From NCBI GenBank assembly GCA_024762925.1, contig JANTGM010000032.1:1-53082 (forward strand): 53,082 nucleotides of DNA, given 5' to 3'. A program made the translations under genes and the position numbers. The DNA is from Kofleriaceae bacterium. GTDB taxonomy: Bacteria > Myxococcota_A > Polyangia > Haliangiales > Haliangiaceae. The notes under the pieces are model-generated. The model searched no databases. It had not been told where the DNA came from and saw nothing but the letters and a program-made list of their open reading frames with translations. Position 1 is the stretch's first letter. Each line of letters starts with the position of its first letter. Of the stretch, positions 8,741 through 17,424 are shown piece after piece.

Positions 8741-10642
8741 CTATTCGATGGGGTTAATGATCTTGACGTCAGAACCGCCAGGATAGCCGTAAGACCCGAC
8801 ATTGTAGTACCCGTACACCGTTAGGCCGAAGGGCTTGTCAGAACTCACCGAGTGAACGCCTTCGCTCATGGGGCAAGTCAGCTGGTCGTACGTGATGCCA
8901 TTGACGACTCCCACAACCCCAGTTGTGCAGTTGTTAAACTCGGCGAGTGACTGTCCATCAATGCTGATGCCAGCGTTCTGTGGTTTCGACAGCACCATGT
9001 AGTTGCTGCTGAAGGTTGTCGGAACAAGGAAGGTGTAGTCCTTGCGATGCTGCTCAGCAGCAGGAAAGACCACAAAGGTTGGATCTCCTGTACCACCTTG
9101 CGGGATAAGGTCTTGGCTCACCAAGAACTGTCCAACCATCACGGCTCCACCGTTCGACTTGAGTGTAAATCCGTGGTCGGCGTGGAACGCTTTCCAATCG
9201 CCTGCGTTGAGAGTGAAGCTCGCAAACTCGCCACCCAAGTTGGTCTCGATGTTGGTGCCATCAGTCGTTGCGACAACTCGGTAAATGTCTGGTTCCGCCC
9301 AACTTGGGTCGGTCGATCGAACAGGGCTGCGACTGATCGCAAATTGCTTGCCCAGTGCTGTGGTGGGGAACATCTGTTGCTCGAGGTGGTCTGTGCAACA
9401 GGAGTCGCCGTCCCAACCTGGAGGCTCGGGAATCTCGAGGCCGCCTGTCCCAACTCCGCGCTCGAGACTGGAGAAGACTGCGACAGGCTTTGTGGACGAA
9501 ATCTCGCTGCCGCTAAAGTCACCGTCTTGTGTAGCGGCGAGTGAGAGACATGTTGAAAACGAGCCAATTGGTTGATCCGACTCCAAGTTCACGACATCGT
9601 ATTTGTTGACCGTAAACGTGAGTGGTGTTCCTGCTGGAGTTGCGGGAATGGCGACTCCTGATGGGCCCGAGGAAGCCATGATTGGATGTGTGGGCTTGAC
9701 GGTGACCTGTGTGCCGTCTTGGGTACCAATGATTGTGATGGAAGTGTGATCGGGAATGCTATCGGTGAGTTCACCGCCCGGGAATCCTTCGATCTTGCAC
9801 GGATTGGCTGTTGGGTAGCCAAGCACGTAGTAGTGCTCACCAAGAGCTTGCCTCGGAATCAAGATCGATGCGTCATTGGAAAATTGCTGAATGATCGGAT
9901 TGAACTGGTATGCGACGACAGGTTCGTTCGTCTCGATGCGGTAGGCATGTGGACTCACAAATGTTCCCGAACCGGAACCGCGTGTGTACGTGCCGTTTTG
10001 TCCCATCGTGCCATCGACCTCTCGCTGATCGAGATTGATCTGGGCAAGGTCGCGAGGAGGCACCGTCACGGTCTTCACAAGCTGCTCGCTAATGGGCTCA
10101 CCAACATTCGCCGTGTTGATGTAGACCTTGGCCTCCGCAGGCACAAAGCTGTTGTTCGCAATCACCACCGCGTACTGGGCAGCGGCAGCATCATTGCTAA
10201 TGGCTCCGCCCGAGGCTTCGTTGTCCAAATCGACTGCCCAGAAATGGCAGCCAACATTCGACGGCTCGTCCTCTGCCTTTGAGCAGCGGTCCTTGCAAAA
10301 GCCGTTAGAGCAAACCTCGCCGTCCTCACAGCGACCGATTTTCTCTCCCGCTTTTCCGTCTTCTGTGCAGGAGTAGATGTCTTGGCCATCGGCGCCACCG
10401 CAGTAGTTCGTCTCGGGAATGCACTCAACACAGCCATCCGAGTTCACACAGACTTCGCTCTCTTCGCAAACCACAGGATCCGCGTATTGATCGGGACCCA
10501 AACACTCCTCCCAACCAAAAGACGTGCAGCGGCTGGGGCAGGTGTTGTCTCCGCCTCCGTCATCACCAGCGTTGCTTGATGCGCCGCAGGCAGCAAGGCT
10601 AAGAGCGAGCAGCAGTCCCAGGGATTTGGTGGCTAAGTGCAT
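8741..10642 (-). CDS. IgGFc-binding-type lipoprotein
   Basis: A 633-aa surface-type lipoprotein with a signal peptide and lipobox cysteine C19 (SLAAC). A Cys-rich region follows (about 30-120, many C-x-C-like pairs in an EGF-like pattern). The main body matches the IgGFc-binding N-terminal domain often seen in myxobacteria: VVAYQFNPI, SNDASILIPRQALGEHYYVLGYP, the TSITIIGTQDGTQVTVKP beta hairpin and ENL-like GDWKAFHADHGFTLKSNGGAVMVGQFLVSQD. Such domains are thought to bind glycans or proteins at the cell surface. It converges on ppx and ends 118 bp from it; no clear terminator is seen between them. Confidence 0.82.
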   Translation of the reverse strand: MHLATKSLGLLLALSLAACGASSNAGDDGGGDNTCPSRCTSFGWEECLGPDQYADPVVCEESEVCVNSDGCVECIPETNYCGGADGQDIYSCTEDGKAGEKIGRCEDGEVCSNGFCKDRCSKAEDEPSNVGCHFWAVDLDNEASGGAISNDAAAAQYAVVIANNSFVPAEAKVYINTANVGEPISEQLVKTVTVPPRDLAQINLDQREVDGTMGQNGTYTRGSGSGTFVSPHAYRIETNEPVVAYQFNPIIQQFSNDASILIPRQALGEHYYVLGYPTANPCKIEGFPGGELTDSIPDHTSITIIGTQDGTQVTVKPTHPIMASSGPSGVAIPATPAGTPLTFTVNKYDVVNLESDQPIGSFSTCLSLAATQDGDFSGSEISSTKPVAVFSSLERGVGTGGLEIPEPPGWDGDSCCTDHLEQQMFPTTALGKQFAISRSPVRSTDPSWAEPDIYRVVATTDGTNIETNLGGEFASFTLNAGDWKAFHADHGFTLKSNGGAVMVGQFLVSQDLIPQGGTGDPTFVVFPAAEQHRKDYTFLVPTTFSSNYMVLSKPQNAGISIDGQSLAEFNNCTTGVVGVVNGITYDQLTCPMSEGVHSVSSDKPFGLTVYGYYNVGSYGYPGGSDVKIINPIE

Positions 10643-10768
10643 GTGTGCAGGTTCTTAGCCGGTGTGGCGCAGGTCAATCAAGAATTGTTCCGTCGCCAAT
10701 GTATTGGTTTTGCCAATAATGCTGTCCGGGTGATCGTATGCAGATCCAACGCCGAAGAAGTGTGCGCC

Positions 10769-12196
10769 CTAAGCGACGTCGAGCGTTGGTTCGAGCTCCT
10801 CAACAAGCGTATCTGCCGTATCACTCTTATCGTCGAATTCGTCAACCGGGGTGGCATGTGGCACCAACAACGGCATCTGAATCGCATCAAACACCTGACT
10901 TATGTCCCCTGGCAAGGCGGCGATTTCTCGCTGCAGCTCTTCTTGGTGAATTGCAGCAAACGCCTGGCTTACATCACCGCGGCGGATTCTCCTTGCGCGT
11001 GCGTGTCGGCGTTTTGACGGACTTGCGTCTCGATTTGCTTCTCCCACGAGTCCCTGCCACCGCACGAGTCCTTCTTCGTGAACCGGAAGGTGAACTAGGT
11101 CGACCACATATCCGCGCTCGCCCAGCACACACCTCTGCACGAGTACCGCAAATCGGTAGCGCTCGTAGTTACGGAGAACGCTCATTCGAGTGACGCTGCC
11201 GGGCTCAGCCGGTATGGCGCCTTGGACGCTCATGCTCAGTCCGCACACATGCAAGCTTGAGTATGTGGCCGAGGGCTCTTCGAGAGTCACCTCGTAGTCC
11301 ATTGGGCAAATCGCACGACGCCTTGGAATCGTGGTGCTCAGTGGCAGCGAAGTGTCGGCTCCTTGGCAGTCTAAGTATTCAATGCTCGCCGAGATACCCA
11401 TCGCCGCTCCTGCGACGGTTTCTCTGCGTTTCTGACACTCCATACCTGGGATCGTGGTCATTGATTGCAGACCAAAGCAGGGGTTGGAGTCCATGGTTCC
11501 AGCAATCGTATTTGCAACCTGCAAGAGCTCACTCATTCCTTGCGAATCAGTATTATTCTTAGTCGCCGTATCATTTCGAATCGCTGATGGGAGGTGCAGC
11601 GGATCGAGCAATACGGTCAAGATGTCGGCGTTGTACGAACGCGCCAGGGCCAGGCAGCGATTCGGTGAGAAGGCGCTCGCCGTGTGTGTCGAGAGTAGCT
11701 CCTCAAGGCAGCGCAGTGCGGCAAGTGTTCCAAGCTCTCCCAGTAGCGCGCAGGCATAAGCCTCATCAGGCCACTGGCCAAAGTTGTCGGCCAAGCTTGT
11801 CGCAAGCTCTGCTCGCATGAGCGAATGTCGCCAAACCAGCCGGTGCAATGGCAGAAGCGGGGAGGGCGAATCCTCACTCTGGTCGTGGCGCTTCGCGAGT
11901 TTTCGAAACCAACTTGGGCCCAAATGCGAAACGGCAGAATCGATGGAGCAGATTCGAGAACCGAACTGTTCTGCCTGCACGTTCACAGCTCCCAGGGTTT
12001 GCGTCGAGAGAATCACATCGCTCTTGACCAGCCCAGCAATCCGGCGCCAGTCAGGATTCGTCTCATTGCGCAGGTACAATGCAAGCCGACTCGCCATCCA
12101 CGGCAGTGGAGCTAGACGCAGCTCACCATCGAGTACCCGCTGAACGTACGCCATCACAGCGCTCTTTAGCGGATCCGTAGAAACCTCTGGATCCAT
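10769..12196 (-). CDS. HDOD-domain regulatory protein
   Basis: A 475-aa cytoplasmic protein. Residues about 20-260 resemble an HDOD domain: LAPLPWMASRLALYLRNE, DWRRIAGLVKSDVILSTQTLGAVN, then SIDSAVSHLGPSWFRKLA and ACALLGELGTLAALRCL. HDOD proteins are HD-related signalling scaffolds without the catalytic HD pair. The C-terminal 170 residues contain a beta-rich stretch (VCGLSMSVQGAIPAEP...RYRFAVLVQRCVLGERGY) that could be a divergent PilZ-like module, followed by a basic segment and an acidic tail; this part is a guess. ATG 12196 is preceded by AGGG. It lies 44 bp downstream of the kinase at 12241-14304 on the same strand and is probably co-transcribed with it. Confidence 0.65.
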   Translation of the reverse strand: MDPEVSTDPLKSAVMAYVQRVLDGELRLAPLPWMASRLALYLRNETNPDWRRIAGLVKSDVILSTQTLGAVNVQAEQFGSRICSIDSAVSHLGPSWFRKLAKRHDQSEDSPSPLLPLHRLVWRHSLMRAELATSLADNFGQWPDEAYACALLGELGTLAALRCLEELLSTHTASAFSPNRCLALARSYNADILTVLLDPLHLPSAIRNDTATKNNTDSQGMSELLQVANTIAGTMDSNPCFGLQSMTTIPGMECQKRRETVAGAAMGISASIEYLDCQGADTSLPLSTTIPRRRAICPMDYEVTLEEPSATYSSLHVCGLSMSVQGAIPAEPGSVTRMSVLRNYERYRFAVLVQRCVLGERGYVVDLVHLPVHEEGLVRWQGLVGEANRDASPSKRRHARARRIRRGDVSQAFAAIHQEELQREIAALPGDISQVFDAIQMPLLVPHATPVDEFDDKSDTADTLVEELEPTLDVA

Positions 12197-12240
12197 GTTG
12201 AACCCTATCGGATCGATCGTCGCAGTCCTTGAGAATCAAC

Positions 12241-14304
12241 CTATTGGACAGGAAGTTCGTCCTGCTGTTGCTCGAGATTGAGGTACTTCTCAATCCGCCG
12301 CGTAGGCTCGTAGAGCGAGTCATCCGCTGGCAAGAAGCCGGCAAATGGCAGATCGTTGTCAACAAGCACTTCCTGGCTAAGGTTTGAGCCAACTTTGAGG
12401 TCGGTCAGCGCCTTGGTTAGGGCCGCCACCGTTTCGTCATCGAGCATGTCGGTCACGCAATACGCATCCCAGGTAACGCGCTCTGTTGTCGCCAAGACCG
12501 TGAAGGAGGAGGCCTGCAAACCGCTCTTTTCAGCCTCGATCCAAATCTTGTCGTAGACAGCGGCACCGTCACACCCACCAGTTGCCAAGACCCGCAACGA
12601 CTCCATGTGGTCGCTGGTGAAACGTGTCTTAAGGTGAGTATCAGGATTGATGTGGTTTTCGCGAAACACGGCTCGTGGGTAGAGGTAGCCCGAACTCGAT
12701 GACTTGCTTGTGTAGCAAAACGTCTTGTCCTTCAGATCTTCTAGTGTGCGAATGCCTGAGTCGGCTTTCGCGAGGATGTAGGCACCATAGCTTGGCCCGC
12801 TCTTGGTGGTTGGAGTGGCGAGCAGCTTTAGTGTTGGCAAGCGACGCTTTGCGCGAACGTAGTTTGCGGCCGAAAGCGCTGCGAGGTGAATCTGGCCATT
12901 ATTGAGCCGCGCCGAGACGTCGTCGTAGTTGTCGACAATCTTAATCTCAACGGGTCGATCGATTTCTTTGGAGAGGTAGTCGGTGAGGGGTTTCATCTCG
13001 GAAATGATCTCTTTGGGATCCTTGTGTCGAGTGATTGCGAAATACAAAGGATCGCCTTCGACGATGGCAGCGACGTCATTTCCAGCATTCTCGGGCGAGT
13101 TGCCAGCCTGGGTGTTCTTCTTACTCTCCTTGGTGAGAGAATAGGTGACGACACCACCAATAATGGCCCCAAGTACAATCACCATGAGAGCGATCCACTG
13201 CCAGGTCCTGTTGTTGGGGCCAAGGTCTGTTGTTGGGCTTGGGTGCACAGCGCTCATGAGGGCTGAGGGCACAGCGGCACGAGTTGGTGCGGTCGCGTAG
13301 TCTGGAATGTCACCGGTGCCGATGGGAGCACTGCCTGCAGAACCCTGGCTTGGGGTTGGCCCAAGGGAGGCAGGACGCACAGTAGACGCTTGGCGCCCGG
13401 CACCGTAACTCTCCGTTGGCACGGCCCTTTGAAGTGCTTCGTTGAACTCGTAGGCGGTCTGGAAGCGCTGATCTCGGTCGGGGTGCATCGCTTTGTAAAT
13501 CACCGCCTCGAGCTCTGGAGTGATTTCGGGGCGCAGCTCCGTTGGTGGCGTGGGTTGTGCCACGAAGATGTTTCGGTAGAGCTCTTCGGCGTTGCTCCCC
13601 ACATAGGGCAGCTTGCCGGTGACCATCCGATACAACATGATTCCTGCCGCGTAGATGTCGACACGTCCATCGAGCTCATCGCGTGCGCGAATTTGTTCCG
13701 GTGACATGAAGTTGGGCGTGCCCACCAACGCACCTTGTGCCGTTACATTGAGAGTTGCAGAGAGGTCGCCTAGCTTTGAGATGCCGAAGTCGAGGATCTT
13801 TACTCGCCTTGAACCATCACTTTGGGTGGCAATGAAGACGTTGCCGGGCTTTAGGTCACGGTGCACGATGTTCTTTGCATGAGCAGCGCCAAGGCCTGCG
13901 AGAACTTCTGAGGTGATCCAAGCGCTTAGACCGGGAGAGAGCAAGCGTTCACGGCGCAGAGTACCCGCCAGGCTTTCTCCTTCAAGCAGCTCCATCACCA
14001 AAAAGGGGATGCCGCTCTCGTCATTCCCTGCATCCATGACCGAGATGACATTTTCGTGGCGAATCTGCCCCATCACCTTCGCTTCGCGCCGAAAGCGAGC
14101 AAGGCTGTTTGGGTTGTTTACGCTCGCCTCACTCAGAAGCTTCACTGCCACTTTCGCACCAAGCTCACGATGATCAGCCTCGTAGACGGCGCCCATTCCT
14201 CCTTCGCCGAGAACGCGGCCAAGATGGTATTTACCAGCGATGACACGCGTCGGCGCGAGCACGTCAGTGGCGATCATGCCGTTATTCTTTTCGCCATCGC
14301 TCAT
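12241..14304 (-). CDS. Ser/Thr kinase with extracytoplasmic PhnD-like ligand-binding domain
   Basis: A 687-aa one-pass membrane kinase. The N-terminal kinase domain (about 20-290) has GEGGMGAVYEA, VAVKLL, HRDLKPGN, DFGISKLG and SPEQ, so it should be active. A Pro/Ser/Ala-rich juxtamembrane linker is followed by one transmembrane helix (about 367-390). Residues about 415-665 resemble periplasmic phosphonate/phosphate-binding PhnD-type domains: YFAITRHKDPKEIISEMKPL, LNNGQIHLAALSAANYVRA, SGIRTLEDLKDKTFCY, SSSSGYLYPRAVF and the GGCDGAAVYDKIW region. Inference: ligand binding outside controls phosphorylation inside. The HDOD gene 44 bp downstream is the nearest candidate partner or target. No good ribosome site is seen before the ATG. 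Confidence 0.85.
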   Translation of the reverse strand: MSDGEKNNGMIATDVLAPTRVIAGKYHLGRVLGEGGMGAVYEADHRELGAKVAVKLLSEASVNNPNSLARFRREAKVMGQIRHENVISVMDAGNDESGIPFLVMELLEGESLAGTLRRERLLSPGLSAWITSEVLAGLGAAHAKNIVHRDLKPGNVFIATQSDGSRRVKILDFGISKLGDLSATLNVTAQGALVGTPNFMSPEQIRARDELDGRVDIYAAGIMLYRMVTGKLPYVGSNAEELYRNIFVAQPTPPTELRPEITPELEAVIYKAMHPDRDQRFQTAYEFNEALQRAVPTESYGAGRQASTVRPASLGPTPSQGSAGSAPIGTGDIPDYATAPTRAAVPSALMSAVHPSPTTDLGPNNRTWQWIALMVIVLGAIIGGVVTYSLTKESKKNTQAGNSPENAGNDVAAIVEGDPLYFAITRHKDPKEIISEMKPLTDYLSKEIDRPVEIKIVDNYDDVSARLNNGQIHLAALSAANYVRAKRRLPTLKLLATPTTKSGPSYGAYILAKADSGIRTLEDLKDKTFCYTSKSSSSGYLYPRAVFRENHINPDTHLKTRFTSDHMESLRVLATGGCDGAAVYDKIWIEAEKSGLQASSFTVLATTERVTWDAYCVTDMLDDETVAALTKALTDLKVGSNLSQEVLVDNDLPFAGFLPADDSLYEPTRRIEKYLNLEQQQDELPVQ

Positions 14305-14367
14305 CAGTACTGCGGGTATTCTGCGCTCGTCTGCACTAGGTTGAAAGCTTAACAGGAGGAACCAAAC

Positions 14368-14910
14368 ATGCGTTCTGATTCGCGGCCACTCCTGTGCAGT
14401 GGTGTTCGATCTTGGTGCGGTGACTTACATAACATCACCCAAGGCCACTCACTTCCCCCCGCGACCGGCGAGATTTTTGCCGATGAAGCACTCTGCCGAG
14501 CGAAGCATTCGATTCCCGACTGCGCCCGATTCCGATCGATCATCGCCGAGGCTGTTGCTGGGTGGCTACGAGCTTGCCGTCGACGATTTGGGGGGCAAGA
14601 CATGCGGGCCTCAATGCGCTTGCGCTCTTGCCGCCCGACTTCCTCAAGACCGACGGTTCACAATACGCATCTTGCTCGGCGGCGGGCAAAGCTGCTTCGA
14701 CGCATCATCGATTTTGCCAATGACATGGGCATTCGTCTGGTCGTCGAGGGTACCGAATCAGGGGATTTCTACGGGCGTCCTCCAATTGGAGCTCGTCTTG
14801 CGGGATTTCCGAGAGTGAGTCGCAGCCGAGGCTCTGCTCGCAGCTGGCAGGCTCCACAGATCAGAGATTTGCTACCAGAAGTAGCCGTCGGTGAGTTTGA
14901 TTCAGTGTAA
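14368..14910 (+). pseudogene. Decayed EAL-domain (c-di-GMP phosphodiesterase) gene
   Basis: Pieces of an EAL domain are spread over all three frames. ATG 14368 still has a strong AGGAGG upstream. In that frame TGEIFADEALCR (EAL signature, GAAGCACTC at 14485-14493) is readable. The next frame gives LLLGGYELAVDDLG (14552-14593), then after a run of six G another frame gives ARHAGLNALALLPPDFLKTD, and after an AAA run the first frame resumes with LLRRIIDFANDMGIRLVVEGTES (from about 14690). The gap between EAL and DDLG is about 30 codons instead of roughly 120, so there is also an internal deletion. The gene cannot encode a working enzyme. The apparent 180-aa and 139-aa frames here are therefore not separate genes. 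Confidence 0.8.
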
Positions 14911-15113
14911 GCCTCACTCAACAAGCGAGGCTGTATTGTAGGGATTTGCATACAGCTGTCATGGCTGTGTCTCAGGCCTGTGAACGAACGGTGGTGATCG
15001 ATCCTCCGGATGCGAGTCTGGATCACTTTTTGTCTGCTCAGGGCTTTTTCTGAGGGAAGGCTCGGTGTAATTTGCTCGTCGTTCAGGGCGGCTCTCTTTG
15101 ATCCCCTTGTCAC

Positions 15114-15119
15114 TTTATA
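15114..15119 (+). promoter_or_regulatory. Possible -10 element before the NPCG-repeat lipoprotein
   Basis: TTATAAA stands out in this GC-rich context about 100 bp upstream of ATG 15217. No good -35 hexamer is seen at the right distance, so the call is weak. The 14911-15113 stretch otherwise shows nothing I recognise. Confidence 0.3.
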
Positions 15120-15155
15120 AATGGCCCCTTCTCAATACTTTGAAGTCGGTCGCTC

Positions 15156-15186
15156 TGTAAACAGCGTGCACAGTGCACGTGTAAAC
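15156..15186. promoter_or_regulatory. Palindromic operator-like site
   Basis: CGTGCAC-A-GTGCACG (15165-15179) is a perfect 7-1-7 inverted repeat, framed by two direct copies of TGTAAAC (15156-15162 and 15180-15186). It sits 38 nt before the lipoprotein start, where a dimeric repressor or activator could bind. Confidence 0.45.
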
Positions 15187-15216
15187 CCCCTAAGAAGATT
15201 TTTGAGGAGTAAGAAT

Positions 15217-15489
15217 ATGACTTTCCTACGTACAGCAGTTCTTTCTATTGGAATGATGAGCCTTGTCGCCTGTGGCGGAAGCAGCGATAGTGGTTCAACC
15301 ACCCCTGCAGCAAACCCATGCGGTGAGAACCCATGTGGCGAAGAAGCAAACCCTTGTGGTGAGAACCCATGCGGTGAGAACCCATGTGGCGAAGAAGCAA
15401 ACCCTTGCGGTGAGAACCCATGCGGTGAGAACCCATGCGGCGAAGCAGCCAACCCTTGTGGTGGCGAAGCAGCCAACCCCTGCGGCTAA
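15217..15489 (+). CDS. Small Cys-rich NPCG-repeat lipoprotein
   Basis: A 90-aa protein with a signal peptide and lipobox SLVAC (lipidated C19), then a short Gly/Ser linker and ten copies of the tetrapeptide NPCG separated by E, EEA or GEA. Nothing else is present. The DNA is correspondingly repetitive. The start is well fixed by GAGGAG 8 nt before ATG 15217; the open frame upstream to 15121 is not translated-looking. Ten evenly spaced cysteines next to acidic residues suggest metal binding or redox buffering at the membrane surface; this is inference only. It has a palindromic operator-like site upstream and a strong terminator downstream, so it is a single-gene unit. Confidence 0.8.
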   Translation: MTFLRTAVLSIGMMSLVACGGSSDSGSTTPAANPCGENPCGEEANPCGENPCGENPCGEEANPCGENPCGENPCGEAANPCGGEAANPCG

Positions 15490-15503
15490 GCTTTCGATTC
15501 GTC

Positions 15504-15546
15504 AAAAAAGCGGGCGCGACCGATCTTCGGTTGCGCCCCGTTTTTG
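15504..15546 (+). terminator. Strong intrinsic terminator
   Basis: A run of six A, then CGGGCGCGACCGA paired with TCGGTTGCGCCCCG, then TTTTTG. The stem is 13-14 bp with one G-T wobble. The A-run upstream means it could act in both directions. Confidence 0.9.
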
Positions 15547-15567
15547 TTTTCGGGCTAGATTCAAAGC

Positions 15568-16656
15568 TTGACGAGAGCATTCAGATTCACTGTCGTGGCA
15601 TCCATTGCGGTAGCCGCACCAGCATGCTCTGGCTGCGATGGCGGTTCCGCTCGTCCCGATGCCCAAACAGCACCCGATGCCCAGGTCGGCTGGGCCCGCG
15701 GCCCCGACCTGCCCGAACCTGTTTCCAACAACGCCTTGGCTTCTGTGGAAACCGAAGGTGGTTGCATGATTTTCAGCCTGCTGGGGCTCGACGCTAGTCG
15801 CGACGCCAGGGGCATCCACAATCGCGGATTTCGACTTCGCGAGGGTGACGACTCTTGGATTTCCTTGCCTAGCATTCCCGGGCCACCTCGGCTCGCGACC
15901 AATGCGGTGGGGCTTCGTGGAGAACCCTATTTGCTCGGTGGCTACGAAGTGCAGGCTGGTGGCACCGAAGTCACCGCAGACACGCTGCAGCGCTTCGACC
16001 TGGCCTTCGGTCGTTGGGTGACCATGGCGCCCATGCCCGTCCCGGTTGACGATGTTGGTGCTGTGACCTGGCGGGACCGCTACATTGTCGTGGTCTCAGG
16101 TTGGTCAAACAGTGGCAATGTCGACGATGTACAAATCTACGATGTTGAAACCGACACTTGGATAGCCGCGACCAGCTTCCCTGGCACACCAGTCTTTGGA
16201 CAGAGCATGGCAATTTCCGGTGATGAGCTTGTGCTTATCGATGGTGTTCGCAGTGGCACCTTGGGATTCACGCTGGTGAACCAGGCTTGGCGTGGGACGC
16301 TTGATCCCAACGAGCCGAGTAACATCGTGTGGGCCGATTTGGGTGAGCACCCAGGACCTGCCCGGTATCGAGCAGCGGGCGGCACCACAGCTGCTGGCGC
16401 CATGTGGTTTCACGGTGGCACCTCCGAGCCCTACAATTTTGATGGCCTGCGCTATGACAATGGCCAACCCGCTACACCGCTGGCAACAACTCTCAGCTAC
16501 CAAGACAGGGCGTTTTCGCTAAGCGACGTTCCAGAGAAGCCAACAGCAACAATGGACCATAGAGCGCTTGTGCCATGCGGAGAACGCATGCTCAGCGTGG
16601 GTGGCATGGTGAGTGGCCCAGAAGTGACCGCGCAAATCTGGTCCATCATTCCATAA
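15568..16656 (+). CDS. Kelch-repeat (beta-propeller) lipoprotein
   Basis: A 362-aa exported lipoprotein beginning at TTG 15568 (weak ribosome site), with lipidated C20 (APAC). The body shows Kelch-type blades: YLLGGYEVQAGG, LQRFDLAFGRWVTMAPMPVPVDDVGAVTW, YIVVVSGWSNSGNVDDVQIYDVETDTW, and MLSVGGMVSG at the end, which would close a six-bladed propeller. Related secreted Kelch proteins include NanM-type sialic acid epimerases and galactose-oxidase-like domains, but no catalytic signature is evident, so a ligand-binding role is as likely. It starts 22 bp after the terminator. Confidence 0.72.
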   Translation: MTRAFRFTVVASIAVAAPACSGCDGGSARPDAQTAPDAQVGWARGPDLPEPVSNNALASVETEGGCMIFSLLGLDASRDARGIHNRGFRLREGDDSWISLPSIPGPPRLATNAVGLRGEPYLLGGYEVQAGGTEVTADTLQRFDLAFGRWVTMAPMPVPVDDVGAVTWRDRYIVVVSGWSNSGNVDDVQIYDVETDTWIAATSFPGTPVFGQSMAISGDELVLIDGVRSGTLGFTLVNQAWRGTLDPNEPSNIVWADLGEHPGPARYRAAGGTTAAGAMWFHGGTSEPYNFDGLRYDNGQPATPLATTLSYQDRAFSLSDVPEKPTATMDHRALVPCGERMLSVGGMVSGPEVTAQIWSIIP

Positions 16657-16731
16657 GCCCGACGCCTATCAAGAGCATGGCGCCAAAGAGCCCTACGCAA
16701 CCCGGAGGATCCGCAGGGCTGAGAGTTCTTC

Positions 16732-17385
16732 TTACTTGGGGTTCGCGACGCTTGCGGGAACCATGGCTTTGCGCGCAGCGATGGCACAGTTCTTAACCAT
16801 GGCCTCGTCATTCACACTGGGACCCGCCATCGCCTCTACCGTGCACTTGGTGTCTGGCTCGATGAATTTGTAGGTGTAAGAGTACTCCACGCCTTTCTCG
16901 GTGGCGCGCAGGCACGCAAAGCTACCTTCGATGGAGCTGCGCGAATTGCCGTCCTTTTCGCACTTGGCTTTGAACGTATCTTCATCGTTGGCAAGTGAGC
17001 AGTAGCCGCTGATCATGCAGTACTCATCGCCTGGCAAGACACCGAGCTTTGCGTATTTGTCTTCAAGCGTCTTCAGCTCTTTTGGAGACTCAGGGGGCTC
17101 GCCCGCCCGAATGAGTGAACACACAAATGTGGCTTCACTATTCGACTTGCCCTTGTCCACGATGGAGCCGATTTCGTCGCCCATCGCTTCCGTGAAGATC
17201 GCGGTGTCGGGAAAGACATCTTCACAGGCCAGGTGTTTGCCGTAGGGGACAGACGTGGTGAGCTTCGTTACGTTGCTCTTCTTCTTGGCTACCGGCTTCT
17301 CCGCCGGCTCCTCTCCCTCCAATTCCCCTTTGCAGGCAAAGGTGGAAACGAGCATCAGGCTTGCTGCGAGTAGTTGCGTTTTCAT
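16732..17385 (-). CDS. Hypothetical lipoprotein
   Basis: A 217-aa protein with a short signal peptide and lipobox cysteine C18 (STFAC), then a charged EGEEPAEKPVAKKK linker. About six cysteines are spread through the mature part, which suggests disulphides in the periplasm. I do not recognise a family. It is convergent with the Kelch gene and upstream of no co-directional partner; the protein at 17425-18159 reads towards it with a 39-bp gap, so the two may share a transcript. Confidence 0.7.
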   Translation of the reverse strand: MKTQLLAASLMLVSTFACKGELEGEEPAEKPVAKKKSNVTKLTTSVPYGKHLACEDVFPDTAIFTEAMGDEIGSIVDKGKSNSEATFVCSLIRAGEPPESPKELKTLEDKYAKLGVLPGDEYCMISGYCSLANDEDTFKAKCEKDGNSRSSIEGSFACLRATEKGVEYSYTYKFIEPDTKCTVEAMAGPSVNDEAMVKNCAIAARKAMVPASVANPK

Positions 17386-17424
17386 GGCGCAGCGACCATA
17401 GCAAGATCCTGGGGGATGAGGTTT

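Noticed and set aside
15309-15486. CRISPR-like or satellite array
   Set aside because: The repeats are codon-phased and encode NPCG units in a gene with a signal peptide, start signal and terminator.
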